Source of the DNA: Aerococcus sp. Group 1
Lineage (GTDB): Bacteria; Bacillota; Bacilli; Lactobacillales; Aerococcaceae
DNA: 64,000 nt
Assembly: GCF_000193205.1 (NCBI RefSeq)
Contig: NC_015278.1
Location: 620,001 to 684,000, forward strand
Reading direction: 5' to 3'
Shown: positions 54,905-63,694 of the stretch, one piece after another
How positions within the stretch are numbered: the stretch's first letter is position 1
Layout of the letters: each line of letters opens with the position of its first letter
Translations under genes and position numbers: made by a program
Notes under the pieces: generated by a model
The model's input: only the letters and a program-made list of their open reading frames with translations
Database searches by the model: none
What the model was told of the DNA's origin: nothing

Positions 54905-55606
54905 ATGCGCTTTGATCTTAATATTTTATGGGACACCATTTTAGTGGTCTTACAGGCGGTCCCCCGGGTCCTCTTATTAGCCCTGGTTGTCTTAATCTTG
55001 GGGATCGGCTTAGGGTCTTTAATTACCTTAGTTAGACGTCGGCGAATTCCGATTGTTAACCAATTGTTAGAAATTTTTATTTCTTATATGCGGGGCGTTC
55101 CCCTCATTGTACATCTATTTATTATCCGCTATAGTTTACCAAATGTAGCGGCTAGTTTTATGAACCTGCTTGGTTTTGGTATGGAGCCTAGTGAGTTTCC
55201 CAATATCTTGCTCATTATTGTTGCCTTTACCTTATTAGAAGCAGCCATTGAGTCGGAGAATATCCGTGGGGCCCTCAATGCGGTCAGTAAGGACCAAGTG
55301 GAGGCTGCTTTATCTATCGGAATGACTAAAAAGCAAAGCTTACAACGAATCATCTTTCCTCAAGCCTTAACAGTTGCCATTCCACTCTTCTTAAACGCTT
55401 ATCTGAAGGCCATTAAGATCCAGTCCCTAGCCTTCACCGTGGGAGTGGTTGACATTCTTACTCAAGCCCGCTTTGCCGCCGCCTTGTCCTACCATTATCT
55501 AGAATCTTACCTGACAGCGGCTCTCGTTTATTGGTTAATTTGTGGCCTCTTGCAGGTTGTCTTTGACCACTTGAGTCAGAAGATTTCATTTGAGAAAGGA
55601 GTCTAG
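54905..55606 (+). CDS. Amino acid ABC transporter permease 2
   Basis: A 233-residue permease of the same family. Membrane spans are interrupted by the EAA-type loop IRGALNAVSKDQVEAALSIGM and preceded by RGVPLIVHLFIIRY. The start at 54905 lies 3 nt after the first permease. The stop TAG at 55604-55606 is one base before the ATG of the URO-D-like gene, showing tight coupling of that enzyme to the transporter. Confidence 0.9.
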   Translation: MRFDLNILWDTILVVLQAVPRVLLLALVVLILGIGLGSLITLVRRRRIPIVNQLLEIFISYMRGVPLIVHLFIIRYSLPNVAASFMNLLGFGMEPSEFPNILLIIVAFTLLEAAIESENIRGALNAVSKDQVEAALSIGMTKKQSLQRIIFPQALTVAIPLFLNAYLKAIKIQSLAFTVGVVDILTQARFAAALSYHYLESYLTAALVYWLICGLLQVVFDHLSQKISFEKGV

Positions 55607-55607
55607 C

Positions 55608-56593
55608 ATGACAGACAAGAAAAACTTTTAAAAGCCTTCATGGCTAAGCAAGTAACGGACTACACACCATTCTCTGCTTGGACTCATTACCCTGAAATTG
55701 ACCGAGAGCCCCAGACCATCAGCCAAGCCACTTATGATTTTGCCCGCCAGTTTGACTTAGATTTTATCAAAACCATGAGTAATGGTATGTATACGGTGGA
55801 AGACTATGGCGTCGACCTCGATTTTTCGGCCATAGCCAAGGGTGGGGTGGCCCAGGTTAAAGCGACTCCTATCCATTCCTACCAGGATTGGCGTGAGGTC
55901 CCTGACTTAACCGTTGACCAGGCCCCGGCCTTTCAAAGAGAGTTAGAACATTTGGAGCGCTTAGTGGAATTGACCAAGGGAGAGATTCCTCTTGTGGTCA
56001 CTGTCCATAGCCCTTTAACTACGGCTAATAAGTTATGCCAGGGTCAGATTGACCAATACATGGAAGCGGATGGGGAAGGCTATCTCATACAAGCTCTAGA
56101 ACGCTTGACGCGGCCGACTATTGAATTTGTTCAATTAGCGCTCTCTAAGGGGGCAGACGGGATCTATCTGGCCAGTCAAATGGCTTCCCATGATAAGTTG
56201 AGGACTCAGGCCTATCAAAAATATGGAATCCCCTTTGATTTGAAAATTATTGAAGCAGCGGAGTCGGGTTGGTTAAATACCCTTCATATTCACGGAGCGA
56301 ATATTATGTTTGACCTTCTTAAGGACTACCCGCTTCCGATAATTAATTGGCACATTGGTGAGTCTAAACCCGAATTAGAAGAAGGCATTCAGGAAACCGA
56401 TAAATTCATTATGGGTGGCTTACGTCGGGAGGCTATTACCCAAGAGGATTGGCCAACACTTAAAGACCAGCTTGTTCAAGCCAAGGCTATTAATCAAACA
56501 GACAATCGTATCCTCTTAACGCCAGGCTGTGTGATCAGACAGCCCTTTTCCGAAGAGACTTTAGCGTGGCTTAGAGATTTAATCAGAAGCTAG
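55608..56593 (+). CDS. Uroporphyrinogen decarboxylase-like (URO-D/methyltransferase) protein, one-base frameshift near start
   Basis: About 328 residues if read from ATG 55608, which has an ideal AAAGGAG site. That frame stops after seven codons, but one extra A in the A5 tract at 55620-55624 fuses MTDKKKLLKAF to the main frame; otherwise ATG 55640 gives 317 residues. Segments SAWTHYPEIDRE, FIKTMSNGMYTVEDYG, LVVTVHSPLTTANK, INWHIGESKPELEEGI and NRILLTPGCVI follow the URO-D superfamily. No other haem genes are present in the window. Relatives without haem context are methyltransferases (MtaA/CmuA-type), so a methyl-transfer or demethylation step on the imported amino acid is possible. Last gene of the ABC operon. 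Confidence 0.75.
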
Positions 56594-56728
56594 GAGATGA
56601 GGATTCCTTAACTCCTTAAAGTCCTTAAGTTTACTTAATGAATCCAGGCCTAAATTGAATTGGGTAAAATTATTGATTAGAATGGATGAATATGAACAAA
56701 AATTTTACGTTAGATTTGGGGTAAAACT

Positions 56729-58441
56729 ATGAATGATAATGAGAGGAGCCAGTCTATTCTCCAGGACCAGCAATCCAAGGAGAAGCTCAATGAAGGGTCG
56801 GCTTGGATGTCCATTGCTAGTGTGTTTTCTAGAATTCTTGGTGTCTTATATATTATTCCCTGGATGCATTGGATTGGAGACCCACAAGTCGGTACCGAAG
56901 CCAATGCCCTCTATGGGATTGGCTATAATTATTACTCGATATTCTTAGCCATAGCCATCGCTGGGGTGCCAGCCGCGATCTCTAAGCAAATGACCAATTA
57001 TATGGCTAGAGGCCAGTACCAAACTAGCCAGCGACTCTTTAAAAGCGGCACCGTCATGATGTTAGCGACAGGAATGGTAAGTGCCATGGCGCTTTATTTC
57101 CTGGCTCCTTTTCTAGCCCAGGGAAAGCCGGCGCGAAACGTAGAAGATGTTATCTTAGTCATCCGCTCCTTAGTGCCTGCCTTGGCCTTGATTCCCTTGC
57201 TATCGATTTTGCGGGGTTATTTTCAGGCCTATTTAGAAATGAAGCCCAGTGCGATTTCCCAGGTTACTGAGCAGTTTGCCCGCGTCATTTATATGTTGGC
57301 GACGGTTTATCTGATTCGTGTGGTCATGGATGGCAGTGTCGCTAAGGCGGTCAGTCACTCCACCTTTGCTGCCTTTATTGGGGCAGTCATGGCGATTGTG
57401 ACTTTAGCCTTTTATTACTTCAAAAATCAAGACAAATATGCAGTTCCCGCTGGTCATGTGGACAGTGATTATGTATCCACCCGGACGCTCTTATTTGAGA
57501 TTGTCCGCATAGCGATTCCCTTTGTGATTACGGGCTCGATCATCGAAATGGTCAACCTCATCGATATGAATACCTTCATGCCAATCATGCAAAGGGTGAG
57601 TGACCTAGGAGAAGGGCAGTTAATTTATGAATATGGGGTATTTAACGCCAATGCCCGCCGGGTGATTCAAATTATTATTTCTTTTGCTACGGCGATTTCC
57701 TCAACTACCGTACCCGTGGTGACCGATGCCTATACCCGCGAACTGGCCAAAATCCGGGCTCGCTCGGTTTACGATGACCACTTAAAACCCGTTTTTGACC
57801 ATACTTGTGATGTGGTCTTACATAGTATCCACCTTTTCACTTTAGTGATGGTGCCAGCTGCGATTGGTTTAGCCGTACTCGCTGCCCCAGTCTACCAGTT
57901 GCTTTACGGAATAAATGACCCCTTAGGTGAATTTTACTTACAAATTTCTTGTTTGATGGCTATTCCTATGGGGCTTTTCTATGTTTTAGTGATGACCTTG
58001 CAGTCTATGGACCAACAGAAAAAAGCCATCTTTGGGATTGTTTTAGGCCTAGGAATTAAATTGTTGGTCCAGTTTCCGCTCCTGGCTGTTTGTGGCAGCG
58101 AAGGAGCCATGTATGCTTCAATACTGGCCTTTATCTTTATGTGTGCCTTCTACCTGGCATGTATTTATAAGCGGATCCAGTTTAGCTTTTCTGACTTAGC
58201 TGGACGGATCTGGCCAGCCCTCAAGGTAGTCCTGATTATGGGACTAATCAGTGAAATAACTTATCAAATTCTTCACTGGATCATTCCAGAACCCAATAAG
58301 TTAGGCGCTTTTGTGATGGTTATCCTTGTCGCTTTAGTCGGAATTTGGATCTATTTAATTGGTCTCATCAAATCTCAACAATTAGAAATTATCCTAGGTC
58401 AAGATAAAGCACAAAAATTACGTCAGTATTTACATTTATAG
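56729..58441 (+). CDS. Lipid II flippase-type MOP exporter (YtgP/MurJ-like)
   Basis: A 570-residue integral membrane protein of the polysaccharide-transport/MOP superfamily with about 14 spans. The N-terminal half contains GSAWMSIASVFSRILGVLYIIPW and YGIGYNYYSIFLAIAIAGVPAAISKQM-type segments (positions about 30-90) characteristic of YtgP/SpoVB proteins. Length and composition fit YtgP, the MurJ-equivalent of Firmicutes. It would flip lipid II for the class A PBP and MurC-derived precursors. The ribosome site is weak (GGGGT). Copy 4 of the hairpin repeat begins 20 nt after its stop. Confidence 0.85.
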   Translation: MNDNERSQSILQDQQSKEKLNEGSAWMSIASVFSRILGVLYIIPWMHWIGDPQVGTEANALYGIGYNYYSIFLAIAIAGVPAAISKQMTNYMARGQYQTSQRLFKSGTVMMLATGMVSAMALYFLAPFLAQGKPARNVEDVILVIRSLVPALALIPLLSILRGYFQAYLEMKPSAISQVTEQFARVIYMLATVYLIRVVMDGSVAKAVSHSTFAAFIGAVMAIVTLAFYYFKNQDKYAVPAGHVDSDYVSTRTLLFEIVRIAIPFVITGSIIEMVNLIDMNTFMPIMQRVSDLGEGQLIYEYGVFNANARRVIQIIISFATAISSTTVPVVTDAYTRELAKIRARSVYDDHLKPVFDHTCDVVLHSIHLFTLVMVPAAIGLAVLAAPVYQLLYGINDPLGEFYLQISCLMAIPMGLFYVLVMTLQSMDQQKKAIFGIVLGLGIKLLVQFPLLAVCGSEGAMYASILAFIFMCAFYLACIYKRIQFSFSDLAGRIWPALKVVLIMGLISEITYQILHWIIPEPNKLGAFVMVILVALVGIWIYLIGLIKSQQLEIILGQDKAQKLRQYLHL

Positions 58442-58460
58442 AGTGAGGCACAAAAAAAGG

Positions 58461-58590
58461 AAGTGTGACAAAAGTCAAAAGAGCCCTGAACCACTGGAGC
58501 GAACTATGGTAGATAGTTGCAAAACTATCGCACATAGTTCGTGAAGTGGACGTCAGGGCTGACTTTTGGAGCACGTTTTGAGTAGATAGT
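58461..58590 (+). repeat. Modular hairpin repeat, copy 4
   Basis: AAGTGTGACA start, helices AAAAGTC/GACTTTT, AGCCCTGA/TCAGGGCT, CCACT/AGTGG, GAACTATG/CATAGTTC and apical GATAGTT-GCAA-AACTATC, end GGAGCACGTTTTGAGTAGATAG. Compared with copy 1 the apical helix differs in two adjacent pairs, changed on both sides. It lies in the 3' region of the flippase gene. Confidence 0.85.
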
Positions 58591-58599
58591 TCGTGTTTT

Positions 58600-58634
58600 A
58601 AAAAGAGCCTGGGACTTTTGTCCCAGGCTCTTTT
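58600..58634. terminator. Bidirectional terminator next to repeat copy 4
   Basis: AAAAAGAGCCTGGGAC pairs with GTCCCAGGCTCTTTT around TTTT. It ends both the flippase transcript and convergent malQ. Confidence 0.9.
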
Positions 58635-58638
58635 GTCA

Positions 58639-60140
58639 TTAAGGAAAATTTTTAATTATGGGTAGGCGGTGGTAGAGTCTGGTCAGGCTATAAAGGTCCT
58701 TGACCAAGCTGTACGTTAAAGCGGTAGCTGACATCCGCCATTGCCAGTTATCTCCTAAGGTAGAGGGGGTATTTATCCGGGCCTGGTCATCAAGATTTAA
58801 GAGGTCTTGCATGGTATAGATGACTGTTTGACTGCAAGAGGCGGCTAGGGTTCGGTTTAACATTTCCGCGACACTCTCCGCTTTCTGTCGCCCACAATAG
58901 GCATCAATATAGTAGCGGCTGACAGCGTCTTGGCCTAGATACCAGCCCAGGGCCGTTTGGTTGTCATGGGTTCCTACATAAGCAACGGAATTTTTATTGA
59001 AATTGTGGGGGAGGTCAGAAGAATCTTCACCAGAAAAGCCAAATTGCATCACATGCATACCGGGAAAACCGGTGACTTCTAGTAAGTCAGCAACTTCTTG
59101 GGTCAGAAAGCCCAAGTTTTCTGCGATAATGTTGACAGCTCCTAGGGCTTCTTTGATGGCTTGGAATAAGTCAAGGCCTGGGCCTTTGACCCATTTGCCA
59201 CTGGCTGCTGTCGGGGCGCTAGCTGGTATCTCCCAATAGGCTTCAAAGCCCCGAAAATGGTCAATTCTTACCATGTCATAGAGCTTGAGGCTGGCTTGAA
59301 TTCGTTTGATCCACCATTGATAATTGTCCTTAGCCATGGTCTCCCAATCATAGATCGGATTTCCCCATAATTGTCCATCAGAAGAAAAGGCGTCTGGAGG
59401 ACAACCCGCGACTACTTGGGGCTGACCACTTTGGTCAAGCTTAAAATAGTGGGGCGTTTGCCAGACCTCGACACTATCACTAGCCACATAAATGGGAATA
59501 TCACCAATCAGATAAATGCCTTTTTGATTGGCATAGTCCTTTAGGGCAAACCATTGCTTAAAGAAGAAATATTGACTGACATAGTGGTAATTGAGGCTGT
59601 TTTTTCTTGGGCTAGGATTGCTTGCAAGGCCTCGCCATCCCTAGAACGGATGGCTTCAGGCCAGTCGTTAATTGGGCTTAGGTCATAATATTCTTTTACC
59701 GCCATAAATTCAGCAAAAGGCTGCAGCCAGTCCTGATTATCCTGGATAAAAGTCAGATAATCAGGATCGCTGTCGGTTTGCTCAAGAAAGCTAGCGACGG
59801 CCTTTTCTAGGATTGGGCGCTTATGATAAAAGATTTTGGCATAGTCAATCTGTTCGGGATTGTTGCCCCAGTTGATGCCTTGATAGTCGTCGGCTTCAAT
59901 TAAGCCCCAATCGACTAGGTTTTTTAAGTCAATGAAATTGGTGTTACCAGCAAAGGCAGAAAAGGATTGGTAGGGGGAATCCCCATAGCTGGTTGGTCCT
60001 AGCGGCAGGATTTGCCAATAGCTTTGCCCAGCTGCTGCTAGGAAGTCCACAAATTGATAGGCGGACTTTCCTAAGCTGCCAATCCCTTCCGCATTAGCCA
60101 AGGACGAAATAGGTAAGAGCACACCACTTGCACGTGTCAT
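58639..60140 (-). pseudogene. malQ: 4-alpha-glucanotransferase, broken by a one-base frameshift
   Basis: Amylomaltase (GH77) of about 500 residues if repaired. The N-terminal part (60140 down to about 59600) has GVLLPISSLANAEGIGSLG and PLGPTSYGDSPYQSFSAFAG. The C-terminal part has LYDMVRIDHFRGFEAYWEIP (nucleophile Asp region), IIAENLGFLTQEV (acid/base Glu) and YVGTHDNQTALGW. The frames join if one A is added to the A6 tract (T6 on the plus strand, 59600-59605), giving QEKNSLNYHYVSQYFF. As it stands the protein stops after 199 residues. No maltose-uptake genes are nearby. AAAGGAG precedes the start. Either a decayed gene or a homopolymer error. Confidence 0.8.
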
Positions 60141-60346
60141 AGGCTTTTTCTCCTTTAATTAAGATTAAACTTATTATAGCAAAAAGGTGGAAAAGAATAA
60201 CTTTTTCCTTTTCTTTAAGGGGTGATTGCCGTCTTGAGGTAAGCAGGAAAGGCTAGATTAAGAAATGGTGATCAAGCTTGTTCTTGAATATAATTTAGTT
60301 AAAGAGAAAGAAATATTTACTCCCTTAGCCAAGACAAAGGCTCTTG

Positions 60347-60355
60347 TGCTATAAT
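60347..60355 (+). promoter_or_regulatory. Extended -10 promoter of pepV
   Basis: TGCTATAAT (TG at 60347, TATAAT 60350-60355) with no good -35, as expected for extended -10 promoters; 26 nt ahead of the start codon. Confidence 0.6.
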
Positions 60356-60380
60356 GTAGCCAATTGGAGGGATGAAGAAG

Positions 60381-61772
60381 ATGACGATTAATTGGCAAGA
60401 AGAAGTTGCAAAAGTAAAAGACGACTATCTTAACGATTTATATACTTTACTGAGAATTCCTAGCTACCGTGAAGACGATAAGGCGACGGAAGAAGCACCG
60501 CTAGGCCCTGGTCCTAAGGCAGCCCTAGACGCTTTCTTAGCCATGGTGGACCGTGACGGTTTCACCAGTAAGAATGTTGCCAACATGGCGGGGCGCTTTG
60601 AATTTGGTCAAGGCGATGAAATTTTGGGGATTATTGGTCACTTAGATGTGGTTCCTGTCGATGATTCTTGGGAAACTGATCCTTTTGAACCAACCCTCAT
60701 TGATGGTAAACTCTATGCCCGCGGGGTAAGCGATGACAAAGGTCCAATGCTAGCAGCCTACTACGCCTTAAAAATTATCCGTGACTTAGATTTACCCGTA
60801 TCGAAAAAAGTTCACTTTATTGTCGGAACGGATGAAGAAAGTGAATGGAAGGGCTTGACCCGTTACCTGGAAACCGAACCCCTACCTGACTTTGGTTTCT
60901 CACCAGATGCTGAGTTTCCGATTATTAATGGGGAAAAAGGAATGTATTCCACCACCTTGAAATTTCCTGCCTTAGAAGGGGCGATTGAGTCCTTTGAATC
61001 TGGTATTCGGGAAAATATGGTCCCAGGGGATGCTGATGCGGTTATCAAGGGCTTTGACCTTGAAGAAGTCCAAGCCGCTGCTGAAGAATTCCAAGCTAAA
61101 CAACCGGTTAGCTTGACAGTGGAAGCCAGTGCGGACAATAAGATCCACCTCCACCTCCACGGTCGGGTATCTCACGGTGCCTTCCCTGAAGCTGGAGAGA
61201 ATGCGGCGACTTACCTGGCTTTATTCTTAAAGAACCTATCCAGTGATTTAGAAGGCAATTCCTATATTAGCTTCATTGCTAACCTCTTGCACCAAGACTT
61301 CAAGGGGCAAAAGACCGGGATTGACCACCATGATGAAGTGATGGGAGACTTATCCTTAAATCCAGGTGTCTTTGGTGCCAAGGATGGCCAACAATTTGTG
61401 ACCTTGAATATTCGCTTCCCTCAAGGGCAAAGTTTTGAACAATTGGATAAATCATTTAGTCAATTAGGTGACCAATTTGGCTTTGCTCAAGAAATCGGGA
61501 CTTCTAACAAAGTGCCCCATTATGTTCCTGGGGATGACCCATTGGTGCAAACCCTCTTAGAAGTTTATGAAGAACATACTGGTATGGAAGGCCACGAAGT
61601 TGTTATTGGCGGTGGAACCTACGGCCGTTTGATGGAACGGGGCGTTGCCTTTGGAGCTGAATTCCCAGATGAAGTGTCTACCATGCATGAGCCTAATGAA
61701 GTCCAACGCGTTGATCGCCTCCTCTTAACCATGGCGATTTATGCGGATGCGATTTACCGCTTGATTAAGTAA
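60381..61772 (+). CDS. pepV: Dipeptidase PepV (M20 zinc peptidase)
   Basis: A 463-residue cytoplasmic dipeptidase of the PepV/Sapep type. Metal and catalytic motifs: GIIGHLDVVPVDDSW (about residue 88), YARGVSDDKGPMLAAYYAL, FIVGTDEESEWKG and STMHEPNEVQRVD near the end. The lid domain insertion and length fit PepV. Start 60381 is chosen because GGAGGG directly abuts the other ATG (60372). It releases amino acids from imported peptides. The next gene begins 1 nt after its stop. Confidence 0.94.
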   Translation: MTINWQEEVAKVKDDYLNDLYTLLRIPSYREDDKATEEAPLGPGPKAALDAFLAMVDRDGFTSKNVANMAGRFEFGQGDEILGIIGHLDVVPVDDSWETDPFEPTLIDGKLYARGVSDDKGPMLAAYYALKIIRDLDLPVSKKVHFIVGTDEESEWKGLTRYLETEPLPDFGFSPDAEFPIINGEKGMYSTTLKFPALEGAIESFESGIRENMVPGDADAVIKGFDLEEVQAAAEEFQAKQPVSLTVEASADNKIHLHLHGRVSHGAFPEAGENAATYLALFLKNLSSDLEGNSYISFIANLLHQDFKGQKTGIDHHDEVMGDLSLNPGVFGAKDGQQFVTLNIRFPQGQSFEQLDKSFSQLGDQFGFAQEIGTSNKVPHYVPGDDPLVQTLLEVYEEHTGMEGHEVVIGGGTYGRLMERGVAFGAEFPDEVSTMHEPNEVQRVDRLLLTMAIYADAIYRLIK

Positions 61773-61773
61773 T

Positions 61774-62553
61774 ATGCTAACTTCAAAAAATAATCCTAAA
61801 ATTAAGTCCGCTAAAAAATTATTAAGCCGGCGGGGAAGGGAAAAGGCTGGCCAGTATCTCATTGAAGGTCCTCATCTTTTAGAGGCTGCCTTAGAGGCAG
61901 GGGCTGACCTAGCGGAAGTTTTTCTTACTCCTGAACATGAAGCCGACTTTAAGCTGGCTAATCAAACCCTGATCAGTCCTGAAATTGCTTCAGAACTATC
62001 TGATACTCAAAGGGACCAAGGGGTCTTTGCGGTGGTCAATCGAGACCAAAAAGCCTCTTTAAAACCGGCTTCCCCTGCAGTCCTGTTATTGGATGGGGTT
62101 CAAGATCCGGGAAACCTGGGCACCTTGATCCGGTCGGCAGATGCCTTTAATTACCAAGATATCTACCTAGGTAAGGGTACTGTTGATCCTTATAGCCCTA
62201 AGGTGGTTCGTTCTATGCAGGGCAGTCAATTCCATGTTCGCCTCCACCAAGTGGTTTTAGAAGAAGCCATGGCCAGTTTGAGGAAAGCAGGCTATTGTTT
62301 AGCGGCGACCGAATTAAATGATCAAGCGCAAGCTTTAGAAACTTATAACTTGAAAAAACGCCAAAAATGGGGCATTATTTTAGGTAACGAAGGAAATGGT
62401 GTCCGACCAGAAATCATTGCAGCGAGTGATATTAGTCTCTATATTACCATGCTGGGTCAGGCGGAATCATTGAATGTCGCCATTGCTGGCTCGATCGCTA
62501 TGCACCACTTCCTTCCCAATGGATCAGTAGGGTCAACAAAAGAAAGGACATGA
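61774..62553 (+). CDS. TrmH/SpoU-family RNA 2'-O-methyltransferase
   Basis: A 259-residue SPOUT enzyme with an N-terminal substrate-binding domain (NPKIKSAKKLLSRRGREKAG) and C-terminal knot: LLDGVQDPGNLGTLIRSADA, GIILGNEGNGVRPEI and ITMLGQAESLNVAIAGSI. These are the three SpoU motifs. Likely methylates 23S rRNA or tRNA, exact site unknown (YsgA-like). It overlaps the next gene by 4 nt (ATGA). Confidence 0.9.
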   Translation: MLTSKNNPKIKSAKKLLSRRGREKAGQYLIEGPHLLEAALEAGADLAEVFLTPEHEADFKLANQTLISPEIASELSDTQRDQGVFAVVNRDQKASLKPASPAVLLLDGVQDPGNLGTLIRSADAFNYQDIYLGKGTVDPYSPKVVRSMQGSQFHVRLHQVVLEEAMASLRKAGYCLAATELNDQAQALETYNLKKRQKWGIILGNEGNGVRPEIIAASDISLYITMLGQAESLNVAIAGSIAMHHFLPNGSVGSTKERT

Positions 62554-63167
62554 ACTTATTGACAGAAACTAATTACCCTTGGGAAAATGACCGTGACTAT
62601 TTGGCCTTAATCGATGATATTAAAGACCATGAATTTATTACCGATTTAGGTCTGTTTCGCCAACATATTTATGGGAATCGTTTAGTTCATTCTTATTCTG
62701 TCAGTTATTATAGTTATAAAATTGCTAAGCGTTTAAACTTAGACTACCGTTCAGTCGCTCGTGCGGGTTTAATGCATGATCTTTTCTACTATGATACGAA
62801 AGAAATGACATTCTCAAAAGGCAATCATTTCACCAATCACCCTTATATTGCACTAAAAAATGCAGAAGTCTTAACCGACTTAAACGAAGTTGAACATGAT
62901 ATTATCATTAAACACATGTGGTTGGCTACTTGGCAACTTCCTGCTTATCCAGAGTCATTTGTGGTGACTTTTGTGGATAAATACTTAGCATCGACAGAAT
63001 ATTTAAGACCTGCATCTAAGATATGGCGGGATAATTGCCAAACTTTCTGTAGTCAACGCATCTTTAATCCTCTAAACCAAACTATTAATGAGCGCTTGCT
63101 AACGCCATTTAATCGCTTGAGAAGAAAATATTTTCCGAAATTAGCAGAAAATAATAAGAAAAATTAA
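62550..63167 (+). CDS. HD-domain protein
   Basis: A 205-residue soluble protein with an HD-superfamily metal site: NRLVHSYSVSYYSYKIA (first His), GLMHDLFYYD (HD pair), IIIKHMWLATW and VTFVDKYLAS (last Asp). These are the usual H...HD...D ligands of HD phosphohydrolases. The substrate is not identifiable. It is coupled to the upstream methyltransferase by the ATGA overlap. Confidence 0.85.
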   Translation: MNLLTETNYPWENDRDYLALIDDIKDHEFITDLGLFRQHIYGNRLVHSYSVSYYSYKIAKRLNLDYRSVARAGLMHDLFYYDTKEMTFSKGNHFTNHPYIALKNAEVLTDLNEVEHDIIIKHMWLATWQLPAYPESFVVTFVDKYLASTEYLRPASKIWRDNCQTFCSQRIFNPLNQTINERLLTPFNRLRRKYFPKLAENNKKN

Positions 63168-63193
63168 CTTTATATAAGAAAGGAAGTGACCGC

Positions 63194-63526
63194 TTGAGTG
63201 AACAGCACATTCCTTCTCTGTGTCGCAAGTTTGAGCAAGGTTTCCAATTACTAGGAAAGAAATGGAATGGTTTAATCATTCAAAGCTTACTCAAAGGCCC
63301 ACTTCGTTTTTCTGAATTACGTGACCATATTGATGGGATTTCCGACCGGGTACTGACCGAACGGCTAAGAGAACTGACCTGCTTAGGAATCCTTGAACGG
63401 GTGACACAATGTAGTGATTGCCACAAATATACTTACTATGCCCTAACTCAAAAAGGCCAAGACCTTGAAACCGTCTTAACCTCATTGCACTCGTGGTCAG
63501 ATGAATGGGTCGAGTTAGATAAGTAA
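63194..63526 (+). CDS. HxlR-family transcriptional regulator
   Basis: A 110-residue winged-helix regulator. FQLLGKKWNGLIIQSLLKGPLRFSEL is the typical HxlR opening, then ISDRVLTERLRELTCLGILERV with the recognition helix and YYALTQKGQDLETV. A Cys near the start (LCRKFEQG) is where some HxlR proteins sense reactive carbonyls or oxidants, and two more Cys lie in QCSDCHKY. TTG start with AAAGGAAG upstream. The stop is two bases before the next hairpin repeat. Confidence 0.88.
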   Translation: MSEQHIPSLCRKFEQGFQLLGKKWNGLIIQSLLKGPLRFSELRDHIDGISDRVLTERLRELTCLGILERVTQCSDCHKYTYYALTQKGQDLETVLTSLHSWSDEWVELDK

Positions 63527-63527
63527 A

Positions 63528-63690
63528 GGTGTGACAAGCGCAAAAAGAGGGGAGAGAGCTACGCATACTATAGCTGTAACTCGCTTTGCTTCGAACAGCT
63601 ATAGCAATTGGAGGAAGTGCGCAGTAAATCCTCAAAGAGGATTTGCAAGGGCTTCTGAAATAGAACTCACCTCGCGCTTAGAACACGTTT
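63528..63690 (+). repeat. Modular hairpin repeat, copy 5a
   Basis: Starts GGTGTGACA two bases after the HxlR stop, outer helix AAGCGC/GCGCTT, inner GAGG/CCTC, apical AAATCCTC-AAA-GAGGATTT and end box AGAACACGTTTAAAA. It carries an inserted hairpin of about 55 bp (CTATAGCTG/CAGCTATAG, 63558-63612) that recurs in copy 5b. Confidence 0.8.
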
Positions 63691-63694
63691 AAAA

